64,000 nucleotides of DNA from Cohaesibacter gelatinilyticus (GTDB lineage: Bacteria > Pseudomonadota > Alphaproteobacteria > Rhizobiales > Cohaesibacteraceae): NCBI RefSeq assembly GCF_900215605.1, contig NZ_OBEL01000001.1:1550001-1614000 (forward strand), read 5' to 3'. Below the pieces are notes generated by a model that did not search any database, was not told the origin of the DNA, and saw only the letters and a program-made list of their open reading frames with translations. Below, in pieces: positions 17,836-25,028 of this stretch (within the stretch, counting starts at the first letter, position 1; each line of letters starts with the position of its first letter). The position numbers and the translations under genes are program-made.

Positions 17836-18621
17836 ATGCGTTTCAAAACTATGTTTACTTCCGGCTTGCTTGCCTTTGGCCTGCTCGCTAGCCCAATCAC
17901 TCAGCCTGCAGCCAGTGCGACCGAATTCAGCACTGACCAGAAGGCTGAAATTGAAAAGATCATGGTGGATTATCTGCTGGAAAATCCAGATGTGATTCGC
18001 AAGGTCTTTGGCTTGCTGAGAGAACAAGATGCCAAGCGCGAACAGGCGGCAGCAACGGAGCGCGCAGAAAAAGCCAAGCTCGTACTCGCCAGCAAGAAGA
18101 CCGAGATCTTCAACAGTGATCTGGATCCGGTGGTCGGTAATGCCAACGGCGATGTGACCATGGTCGAGTTCCTCGATTATAATTGTGGTTATTGCAAACG
18201 CGCTTTCTCCAACATGCTGACACTCATGGAGAAAGACCAAAATCTCCGTATCGTGATCAAGGAATGGCCAGTTCTGGGACCGCAATCAGTCGAAGCAAGT
18301 CTGGTTGCCGTAGCGGTACAAAAAACCGACCCAAGCAAATATTGGGACTTCCACAAAGGCATGATGACCTTGCGCGGTCAGGCCAACAAGGAAACCGCCC
18401 TGCGCGTTGCCGAAAAGATCGGTCTGGATCGAGCAAAACTGGAAACCATGATGGACGACAAAGAAACCCTCAAACCAATCGAGGCTTCTTATGCCTTGGC
18501 TGACGAGTTGGGTCTGACCGGCACTCCTGCCTATGTAGTGGGAGAAGAGCTGATCCCTGGTTTTGTACCAGTCACGACATTGGAAACCATGATAGAAGTA
18601 GCCCGAAAAAAATCATCATAA
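17836..18621 (+). CDS. DsbA-family periplasmic thiol:disulfide protein
   Basis: A 261-residue protein with a signal peptide (to about residue 28), a helical N-terminal extension (about 30-95) and a thioredoxin-like domain. The active site is C117-G-Y-C120 in 'NCGYCKRAF', and the cis-proline loop is 'TGTPAYVVG'. The N-terminal helices resemble those of ScsC- or Com1-type proteins, which can oligomerise, so it could be an isomerase rather than an oxidase. The ATG lies behind AAGGATG. It is followed by a clear terminator and so is transcribed separately from aroQ. Confidence 0.9.
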   Translation: MRFKTMFTSGLLAFGLLASPITQPAASATEFSTDQKAEIEKIMVDYLLENPDVIRKVFGLLREQDAKREQAAATERAEKAKLVLASKKTEIFNSDLDPVVGNANGDVTMVEFLDYNCGYCKRAFSNMLTLMEKDQNLRIVIKEWPVLGPQSVEASLVAVAVQKTDPSKYWDFHKGMMTLRGQANKETALRVAEKIGLDRAKLETMMDDKETLKPIEASYALADELGLTGTPAYVVGEELIPGFVPVTTLETMIEVARKKSS

Positions 18622-18693
18622 CGGTGCCTGCCGAGTTCCAAATGTGGAATTCTTCGTAATTGCTACTCCATGAAGCAAAACAAAGTATTTTTT

Positions 18694-18734
18694 GAGCTGA
18701 AAGGCGTTGACCAACGCTTTTCAGCTCTTTTCAC
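18694..18734 (+). terminator. Intrinsic terminator of the DsbA-like gene
   Basis: GAGCTGAAAG and GCGTT pair with AACGC and CTTTTCAGCTC (one extra T on the right arm), followed by TTTTCACTCTT. Confidence 0.8.
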
Positions 18735-18918
18735 TCTTAGACGAAACGCCTATAACATTTCAGGCTCTTTTTCATCTGCCTGTCGTCTTTGAGTATGGTG
18801 AAACGCTTGACGCTAATCACTCCAAGGATTGATTTGGCTGCGAGAAGGTGGAAAACAGTCCGGCCAGTGCCCATATGACATGGAAGCCAACAGGCACACG
18901 GAGCAGATGGAACCATCA

Positions 18919-19368
18919 ATGACCAAAGAAATTTTCGTTCTCAATGGCCCCAATCTGAACAGACTTGGCACCCGTGAACCGGAGATTTATGGCTCTACCA
19001 CGCTGGCTGATATCGAGAGCATGTGCATGACCAAAGCGTCCGAGCTTGGCGCCACTCTCACCTTTCGTCAAAGCAACCATGAAGGTAATCTGGTTGACTG
19101 GATTCAGGAGGCAGCTGACAAACAGGCAGGCCTCGTCATCAATCCAGCCGCCTACACCCACACCTCGGTTGCTTTGCAAGATGCAATCAAAGCAGGTGGC
19201 GTCCCCACCATTGAAGTACATCTTTCCAATATTCACGCAAGAGAATCCTTTCGACACAAATCCTATGTCTCACCTGTTGCATTGGGTGTGATCTGCGGTC
19301 TGGGCGCACGGGGATATTTGCTTGCACTGGACGCTCTTGTCTCTCATCTGGAACAAAAACACGATTAA
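18919..19368 (+). CDS. aroQ: Type II 3-dehydroquinate dehydratase
   Basis: Third step of the shikimate pathway, converting 3-dehydroquinate to 3-dehydroshikimate; the active enzyme is a dodecamer. The 149-residue protein carries '[11 protein letters not shown]', R19, Y24, '[10 protein letters not shown]', '[12 protein letters not shown]' and H101 ('[10 protein letters not shown]'), which are the known active-site residues of type II enzymes. The longest frame starts 90 bases earlier without family support. ATG codons at 18907 and 18919 are both plausible, and the second gives the usual length. It is followed by accB with a 48-base gap. Confidence 0.95.
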   Translation: MTKEIFVLNGPNLNRLGTREPEIYGSTTLADIESMCMTKASELGATLTFRQSNHEGNLVDWIQEAADKQAGLVINPAAYTHTSVALQDAIKAGGVPTIEVHLSNIHARESFRHKSYVSPVALGVICGLGARGYLLALDALVSHLEQKHD

Positions 19369-19416
19369 ACCGGGCTGCAAGAACTAAGCTGCACCGACAC
19401 TGACGGAAACCTGAAA

Positions 19417-19902
19417 ATGACAAAAGAAAAAAACAAGCTTGATCCGGATTTCATTCGCCAACTGGCTGAATTGGTTCAGTCCACAGATCTGACCGAGATC
19501 GAGGTTGAACAGGACGATTTACGTATTCGCGTCGCCCGCGAAATCATAGTACAGCAAGCCGCGATTGCGGCACCTGTCGCCGCAGCTCCTGCCCCTGTGG
19601 CAGCTCCGGCTACAGCTGCACCTGCTCCAATCGCCGAAACTGCCGCTGCCGGTGGCGGTCAGGATCTATCCAATGCAGTTCGTTCCCCAATGGTTGGTAC
19701 CGCTTATATGTCTCCGGAACCAGGTGCCGCAGCCTTTATCGCTGTCGGAGATCAGGTTCGTGAAGGTCAGACCCTGATGATTGTGGAAGCCATGAAAACC
19801 ATGAACCACATCCCGGCAACTAAGTCCGGCAAAGTCACTGCCATTCTGGTAGAAGATGCTCAACCGGTAGAGTTTGACGAACCACTTATCATCATCGAAT
19901 AA
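19417..19902 (+). CDS. accB: Biotin carboxyl carrier protein of acetyl-CoA carboxylase
   Basis: A 161-residue BCCP that carries carboxybiotin between the biotin carboxylase and the carboxyltransferase in the first step of fatty acid synthesis. The N-terminal helical part is followed by an Ala/Pro-rich linker (about residues 50-80) and the biotinyl domain with K127 in 'VEAMKTMN'. It is 23 bases ahead of accC, with which it forms the usual operon. Confidence 0.97.
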   Translation: MTKEKNKLDPDFIRQLAELVQSTDLTEIEVEQDDLRIRVAREIIVQQAAIAAPVAAAPAPVAAPATAAPAPIAETAAAGGGQDLSNAVRSPMVGTAYMSPEPGAAAFIAVGDQVREGQTLMIVEAMKTMNHIPATKSGKVTAILVEDAQPVEFDEPLIIIE

Positions 19903-19925
19903 TCACCACGCTTTAGGGGAAACGC

Positions 19926-21278
19926 ATGTTTTCAAAGGTTTTGATTGCCAACCGTGGTGAAATTGCCCTGCGCGTATTGCGCGCCTGTAAAGAACTGGGC
20001 ATTCAGACGGTTGCTGTCCATTCCACAGCAGATGCCGAGGCCATGCATGTAAAGCTGGCCGACGAAAGCGTTTGTATTGGTCCGCCAATGGCACGTGACA
20101 GCTATCTTAACATTCCGCAAATCCTGGCTGCTTGTGAAATCACTGGAGCCGATGCGGTCCATCCTGGCTATGGCTTCCTGTCAGAGAATGCTCGCTTCGC
20201 CGAAATTCTGGAAGCTCACAACATCCAGTTCATCGGCCCAAGCGCTGAGCATATTCGCGTGATGGGCGACAAGATCGCCGCCAAGCAGACAGCCGAACGC
20301 TTGGGGATTCCTGTCGTACCAGGTTCTGCTGGAGGTGTTGACACCCCGGAAGAAGCAAAGCGTATTTCTTCCGATATGGGCTATCCTGTACTTATCAAGG
20401 CCGCATCTGGCGGCGGCGGTAAAGGAATGCAGGTTGTTCGCTCGGAAGACGAGATTGAACTTGCATTTTCAACAGCCCGTTCCGAAGCAGCAGCCAACTT
20501 TGGCGACGATACGGTCTATATTGAGAAATATCTCGGCAAACCACGCCATATCGAAGTACAGGTAATGGGCGATGGCAAAGGTCATGCCATCCATCTGGGT
20601 GAGCGTGACTGCTCCTTGCAACGCCGTCACCAAAAGGTCTGGGAAGAAGCACGTTCCCCGGCTCTGAATGATGAGCAACAGGCCAAAATTGGCGAGATCT
20701 GTGCCAATGCCATGAAAGGTCTCGGCTATTCCGGTGCTGGTACCATCGAATTTCTCTATGAGAATGGTGAATTTTATTTCATCGAGATGAATACCCGCTT
20801 GCAGGTAGAGCATCCTGTCACCGAAATGATCACACGCATTGATCTGGTTAATGAGCAGTTGAAAGTTGCCTGTGGTGCCGGACTTGATATCAAGCAGGAA
20901 GATGTCCGCTTCCATGGCCACGCCATCGAATGTCGCATCAATGCTGAGAATGCTCAGACTTTCCGCCCATCACCCGGCAAGATTTCCCATTATCACCCTC
21001 CGGGTGGCCTGGGTGTGCGTGTGGATTCCGGTGTTTATCAGGGATATTCCATTCCACCATATTACGACTCTCTGATTGGCAAATTGATCGTGACTGGTCG
21101 TAACCGTGTGGAATGCATGATGCGCCTGCGTCGCGCACTGGATGAGTTCGTGATTGACGGGATCGAGACCACCATTCCGCTTTTCCGCAATCTGGTGGAT
21201 AATGCTGATATCGCCAATGGCGCATATGACATCCACTGGTTGGAAAACTATCTCGAAAAAACTGTGATTGAAATGTAA
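19926..21278 (+). CDS. accC: Biotin carboxylase subunit of acetyl-CoA carboxylase
   Basis: A 450-residue ATP-grasp enzyme that carboxylates the biotin on AccB using ATP and bicarbonate. Family blocks are the N-terminal 'ANRGEIALRVLRACKELG', the ATP loop 'SGGGGKGM', 'GERDCSLQRRHQKVWEEA' and 'EMNTRLQVEHPVTE'. Length is normal for a free-standing subunit. The ribosome binding site is AGGGGAAACGC. A strong terminator follows. Confidence 0.98.
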   Translation: MFSKVLIANRGEIALRVLRACKELGIQTVAVHSTADAEAMHVKLADESVCIGPPMARDSYLNIPQILAACEITGADAVHPGYGFLSENARFAEILEAHNIQFIGPSAEHIRVMGDKIAAKQTAERLGIPVVPGSAGGVDTPEEAKRISSDMGYPVLIKAASGGGGKGMQVVRSEDEIELAFSTARSEAAANFGDDTVYIEKYLGKPRHIEVQVMGDGKGHAIHLGERDCSLQRRHQKVWEEARSPALNDEQQAKIGEICANAMKGLGYSGAGTIEFLYENGEFYFIEMNTRLQVEHPVTEMITRIDLVNEQLKVACGAGLDIKQEDVRFHGHAIECRINAENAQTFRPSPGKISHYHPPGGLGVRVDSGVYQGYSIPPYYDSLIGKLIVTGRNRVECMMRLRRALDEFVIDGIETTIPLFRNLVDNADIANGAYDIHWLENYLEKTVIEM

Positions 21279-21306
21279 ATCACTTGCTTTTATCGACCCA
21301 AAACTC

Positions 21307-21347
21307 AACAGGCTGCAAAACTATTTTTTGCAGCCTGTTTTCTTTTT
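21307..21347 (+). terminator. Intrinsic terminator after accC
   Basis: AACAGGCTGCAAAA pairs perfectly with TTTTGCAGCCTGTT across a 5-base loop, followed by TTCTTTTT. It separates aroQ-accB-accC from aat. Confidence 0.94.
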
Positions 21348-21371
21348 GAACAGAAAAGCTAGTCTGTTTCC

Positions 21372-22046
21372 ATGAATGACCCTGATTTTGCGATTACTCC
21401 GCAGCTGCTTTTGCGCGCCTATGCTGCAGGCATCTTTCCGATGGCTGAAAGCGCCGACGACAAGACGCTGATGTGGATCGAGCCAGACATGCGCGGCATC
21501 ATACCGCTGGATGATTTTCATCTATCCAGACGCATGAAACGCACCATGCGAACCACCACATTCACGATTACCGCTGATAAGAATTTCGGATTGGTGATGG
21601 ATACATGCGCACAATCAGTAGCAGATCGACCCTCGACCTGGATCAACAACCAGATCCATGACCTATATCGCCAGCTCCACGAGATGGGTTATTGTCATTC
21701 GGTCGAGGTATGGGATGGTGAGCAACTCGTGGGGGGGCTCTATGGTGTGAGTTTGGGCACTGCATTTTTTGGAGAAAGCATGGTGTCCCGGGCACGTGAT
21801 GCCTCCAAGATTGCATTGGTTCATTTGATCGAGCGTCTGAAAGCGGGGGGATATACCCTGTTGGATACCCAGTTCATCACCGACCATTTACGCCAATTCG
21901 GTGCCATCGAGATTGCAAAAGATGACTATCACGGCTTGCTTGATCATGCGCTTCAAGCTCATGCCGACTTTTTTGCACTGGACAAAGAAGACAAAGAAGA
22001 CAAAGAAGACAAAGAATTGTCCCGAAAACCAGACACCAGAAACTAG
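21372..22046 (+). CDS. aat: Leucyl/phenylalanyl-tRNA--protein transferase
   Basis: Cytoplasmic enzyme of the bacterial N-end rule that adds Leu or Phe to proteins with N-terminal Lys or Arg, marking them for ClpS/ClpAP. The 224-residue protein has '[11 protein letters not shown]', 'WWIEP'-like '[18 protein letters not shown]', 'GGLYGVSLG' with 'FFGESMVS', and '[11 protein letters not shown]', all typical. The end is unusual: four in-frame copies of GACAAAGAA encode a DKE-repeat tail (residues about 204-215) beyond the catalytic fold. The stop codon TAG is the first part of a hairpin repeat that recurs after purN. Confidence 0.95.
   Translation: MNDPDFAITPQLLLRAYAAGIFPMAESADDKTLMWIEPDMRGIIPLDDFHLSRRMKRTMRTTTFTITADKNFGLVMDTCAQSVADRPSTWINNQIHDLYRQLHEMGYCHSVEVWDGEQLVGGLYGVSLGTAFFGESMVSRARDASKIALVHLIERLKAGGYTLLDTQFITDHLRQFGAIEIAKDDYHGLLDHALQAHADFFALDKEDKEDKEDKELSRKPDTRN
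21981..22016 (+). repeat. Four perfect 9-base tandem repeats inside aat
   Basis: GACAAAGAA occurs four times without mismatch, in frame, coding for (Asp-Lys-Glu)x4. The unit length is a multiple of three, so slippage would change tail length but not the frame. Confidence 0.95.
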
Positions 22047-22085
22047 ACCATATTGCAGTGAGTTGGCCTCACCTTGCATGGTCTA
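22044..22085. repeat. Dispersed palindromic element, copy A (behind aat)
   Basis: TAGACCAT (22044-22051) pairs with ATGGTCTA (22078-22085), and inside it GCA/TGC and GTGAG/CTCAC also pair. The right half, TCACCTTGCATGGTCTA (22069-22085), is identical over 17 bases to a segment behind purN at 53765-53781. Confidence 0.75.
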
Positions 22086-22187
22086 ATTCTTTGTGGATGA
22101 GCATTTTTGCGTTGGACTGTAAATCCAATCCTGTGATCCGCGCACTAAAAAAGAGGTCAATCGCCCCTTTGCGTGAAATGACCGAGC

Positions 22188-22628
22188 CTAGCTATTTGGA
22201 GCCGGTACGTTGGTATTCTGCTTGCAATCAACCAGCCAGACATCATACACACCATGCTCAACCGCATTAAGGCCCGGGCTGGAAGCAAACATCCAGCCCG
22301 TAAAAATTCTGCGAACCTTGCGCTCCAGTGTGATTTCGTCCACTTCAACAAAACCGGTGGTCTGCTGAGGCTCCGTAGGTGGTCGGGTATAACAAACCCG
22401 GGGCGTTACCTGCAACGCACCGAACTGTACAGTCTCATCTACATAGACATCGAACTGAATGATACGGCCAGTAATCTTGTCCAACCCGGAGAAAACCGCA
22501 ACGCCGTTGGCAATTTTATCAGCCTTCGCTGACTGCATAGCCAGAGCCAGCACTACCCATAGCAGCATCACGCCCATGACAAGCGTTCGTGACATTTTCT
22601 TCAATCGAGCAGGCTGAGCGCGCATCAT
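22188..22628 (-). CDS. DUF2155 family exported protein
   Basis: A protein of about 146 residues with a signal peptide (about residues 12-36) and a DUF2155 domain including 'FSGLDKITGRI', 'VCYTRPPTE', 'FTGWMFASSPGLNAVEHGVYDVWLVDC'-like sequence in parts. The function of the family is unknown; in alphaproteobacteria it is regularly next to the NDUFA12-like gene and aat, as here. Tandem ATGs at 22628 and 22625 and a third at 22595 are all possible starts. Confidence 0.85.
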   Translation of the reverse strand: MMRAQPARLKKMSRTLVMGVMLLWVVLALAMQSAKADKIANGVAVFSGLDKITGRIIQFDVYVDETVQFGALQVTPRVCYTRPPTEPQQTTGFVEVDEITLERKVRRIFTGWMFASSPGLNAVEHGVYDVWLVDCKQNTNVPAPNS

Positions 22629-22963
22629 ATCATTTTGTTCCAGATCTCGTTCCCCAAAACGCCAAAGTCACCAGCGTGGGGCCATACTTTTCCTATCCCC
22701 GAACATGGCCCAAAAGCAACCGCTTTTTGGGAAGCCTGATCGACATTCCTGAGCAGAACGGAAAAGTCCCCAAATATCAAATCCATCGCTGTTATAAGCA
22801 GCAATGGGGCAGCACTGTGTCAAAAAACCACTGCACTTCTTCAGAGGTGGAACAGCGATTGATTCCTTTTCCAGCAAATCCGGGATTCACAAAACAAAAC
22901 CCGCATTCAGAGATCGAACTGAAAATGCGGGTTTTAAATACACATCATTTGGCTGCAAAAGAA
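22629..22963. other. Intergenic gap between DUF2155 and NDUFA12 genes
   Basis: 335 bases, with a terminator for the NDUFA12-like gene near 22896-22935 and, by position, the promoter of the DUF2155 gene. Short frames on both strands show no recognisable domain. I see no further gene. Confidence 0.5.
22896..22935 (-). terminator. Intrinsic terminator of the NDUFA12-like gene
   Basis: AAAACCCGCATT pairs with AATGCGGGTTTT, and the adjacent CAG/CTG extends the stem. On the minus strand GTTTTGTG follows. Confidence 0.85.
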
Positions 22964-23377
22964 CTAAGGACTCCAAGCCTCATAGTCACCACTGACTTGC
23001 GGCCGGTTCTCCGGGGTCAGGATGGAGCCGCCCGGATGATAGGCTTTTGCCGTGCCAGTCATGTTCGGCTGATGCTCTTTTTCCCATTCACGCGGAATAT
23101 ATTCGTCCTGAGTCGGTGGGATATCGGTACGATGATGCATCCAGCCATGCCAACCAGAAGGAATTGCACTTGCATCAGCTTCCTGAGCATAGATAACCCA
23201 GCGACGCTCGCCTTTTCGACTGGCAGAATAAGCAGCATTGTTGCTGACATCCTGTTTGTAATATTTATTGCCAAACTGGTCTTTGCCAACATAGGTGCCA
23301 TGACGCCAAGTATGGAACATGGTGCCAATGGTCGTGTTGCCCCACCAGGTCAGAATCAAAAGGAGATATTTCTTCAT
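22964..23377 (-). CDS. NDUFA12-like (17.2 kDa) subunit of NADH:ubiquinone oxidoreductase
   Basis: A 137-residue accessory subunit of respiratory Complex I, found in mitochondria and alphaproteobacteria and attached to the peripheral arm. Family marks are 'TWWGNTTIGTMFHTWRHG', 'VGKDQFGNKYY', 'ERRWVIY', 'PSGWHGWMHH' and 'TGTAKAYHPGGSIL'. The longest frame opens at a TTG with no homology; the ATG at 23377 gives the family N-terminus and was chosen. The gene lies apart from the nuo operon, as is usual. Confidence 0.94.
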   Translation of the reverse strand: MKKYLLLILTWWGNTTIGTMFHTWRHGTYVGKDQFGNKYYKQDVSNNAAYSASRKGERRWVIYAQEADASAIPSGWHGWMHHRTDIPPTQDEYIPREWEKEHQPNMTGTAKAYHPGGSILTPENRPQVSGDYEAWSP

Positions 23378-23543
23378 GGTCGTACCGGTCCGGTTGAGAT
23401 TTGATGGCACTAGACCCGAAAACGCCCATATTGTCCAGTCCACCAAGTGCAAAAAGACCCAAATGAAAAGCTTTTCCGCCTATTTGGTGGAATAATGGCC
23501 AGAACAGGCAAATCAGCAAAAAGACATTCTCCATAACAGGAGG

Positions 23544-24314
23544 TCAACCGGTACGCCGTCGAGAAACCCGACCATATCGGCCAACGGAACCAGAACGCGC
23601 AGGGCGCTCCTGATTGGTCTTTGGAGTCTTTTCCATCTCTTCGCTCTGCTGTTCTGCCTGGCGGTGGAGCTTGGAGATGATCTGCTGGCTACGAGAGCCA
23701 TAATAGCTGGGCATCATATGATCAGGAATGACCTCATGATTGAGAATATTATCAACCTGTTTTTGATGTTCTTTGGCCTGAGGCAGAACTTGCTCGTGAA
23801 ATTCACGCGCTTTTTCCAATGAGGCCAGTTTCGATCGTTTCTCACGCAGGGTTTCACGCATACCCGAGATGATATAACGATCCCCAGCCAGATCCATCAA
23901 ACGATCATCATTCAATAGAGAAATCAGCCGCTGTTGCAGTACCGCAGCAGATAGCGGTTTTGCCAGCACATGATGTGCCCCTGCCTGAAACAATTGCGCA
24001 ACTCTCTTCTGCGTTGCATGAGCAGTCACGACAATCACGGGCACAAAGCATAAAGGCACCATGGTTTTCTGACGTACCAGATGCAATAGCTGTGTTCCAC
24101 TCATGGGGTTCATGACCAGATCGGTCAAAATAACGTTGGGCGGCTCATGAAGCATGGCTTGCAATGCCAGATCTCCACGATCAAAGGTCCGAACGCGCGC
24201 TACTTTCAAACTGGAAATCATGGAACGGATCATCGTCAGAACGGTTCGGGAGTCATCCACGATCACGATATCCAGCGAATCAAGGTTCAGACCATATGCA
24301 GAATGATGTTCCAT
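23544..24314 (-). CDS. Response regulator with CheY-like receiver and helical C-terminal region
   Basis: A 256-residue protein. The receiver domain (about residues 14-140) has acidic D20/D21, the phospho-acceptor D65 in 'ILTDLVMNPMSG' and K119 in 'LAKPLS'. The C-terminal part is helical, charged and ends in a basic tail; it holds no recognisable DNA-binding, GGDEF or kinase domain, so output is probably through protein contacts. No histidine kinase is adjacent. The longest frame starts at a GTG (24398), but the ATG at 24314 has GAGGTGG eight bases upstream and was chosen. It is divergent from nrdJ. Confidence 0.87.
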   Translation of the reverse strand: MEHHSAYGLNLDSLDIVIVDDSRTVLTMIRSMISSLKVARVRTFDRGDLALQAMLHEPPNVILTDLVMNPMSGTQLLHLVRQKTMVPLCFVPVIVVTAHATQKRVAQLFQAGAHHVLAKPLSAAVLQQRLISLLNDDRLMDLAGDRYIISGMRETLREKRSKLASLEKAREFHEQVLPQAKEHQKQVDNILNHEVIPDHMMPSYYGSRSQQIISKLHRQAEQQSEEMEKTPKTNQERPARSGSVGRYGRVSRRRTG

Positions 24315-24787
24315 AGTCGCGCCACCTCGTCTCACCCTCAAAAGAGACAACTCTTTGTCAGGTTTATCCTTTTTTAATTCGGAGACAAAAGCTAGCACAG
24401 AGACTTTAAGCGCCCTTCAAAAATGGCTGTCAGTTTTGACTAAAATTTTAACAAGAATTTTCTCGATTGGCTCGAATCGTTTCACACAGGCGAAAAGGCC
24501 GATTACTCGCGATTCTCCCCCCTTTCCCCAGCCGAGTGAAAATACACTAGATATTGATTGACAGAAAACAGACCCTCTAGATGTTGACGCCCGGCATGCT
24601 GATCGCCATAATTGGACCATAATCAAACAGCGGTGCGCTTCAGGCGGTTTCAGCGGTTTGAGTTTTCAGTATTTTGTATGCGTTTCCAAGCGTGGCTCAT
24701 CAGATCCACGGCATGAGTTTGCCGTGAAATCACCTCCGTGCCGCGACGGATTCTTGCGTGCGATTTCCTCTGAAATCCAACCGAGGA

Positions 24788-24834
24788 TAACAACATATAG
24801 TGCATGACATTTGATTATATGCTATATATAGATT
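24788..24834 (+). promoter_or_regulatory. Tandem NrdR boxes upstream of nrdJ
   Basis: Two 16-base sites resemble the NrdR consensus ACACTATATATAGTGT: box 1 (24788-24803) matches 11 of 16 positions and box 2 (24819-24834) 12 of 16, with the palindromic core TATATATAG in box 2. Their starts are exactly 31 bases, or three helical turns, apart, the known spacing of NrdR box pairs. NrdR would repress nrdJ when dATP is high. The matches are by eye. Confidence 0.75.
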
Positions 24835-24907
24835 CATCTGACATTCAGATGAAACTGTAGAATTTTCGGGTCGAATGTCGAAAAACGCCCAATCAAGCGT
24901 TGTGAGA

Positions 24908-24982
24908 CACCATAGTTCGGCATCTGTCAGCACCCCGCTAGGCCACCCGCTGACAATACCGAACCGACATAACTATGCGGTG
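24908..24982 (+). promoter_or_regulatory. Structured leader of nrdJ mRNA
   Basis: CATAGTT (24911-24917) pairs with AACTATG (24971-24977), extended by CAC/GTG across a 2-base bulge. TGTCAGC (24925-24931) pairs with GCTGACA (24949-24955) inside it. It ends about 46 bases before the ATG. I could not match it to a cobalamin riboswitch, although AdoCbl is the cofactor of NrdJ. Confidence 0.6.
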
Positions 24983-25028
24983 ATCCTTATTGGACCGCCT
25001 GCCACGAAGGACAAATTGAGGGAAGAAA

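Larger units (their letters stand above)
24315..25028. other. Divergent regulatory region between response regulator gene and nrdJ
   Basis: 714 bases without an accepted gene. The nrdJ-proximal part contains two NrdR-like boxes (24788-24834) and a structured leader (24908-24982). The other half is AT-rich in places and presumably contains the response regulator promoter. Confidence 0.6.

Noticed and set aside
22589-23404. 271-codon frame on the plus strand
   Set aside because: It runs antisense through the NDUFA12-like gene and its terminator.
24900-25028. Cobalamin riboswitch before nrdJ
   Set aside because: Stems are present, but I could not find the conserved B12 box or the core pattern by eye; kept only as an unknown structured leader.
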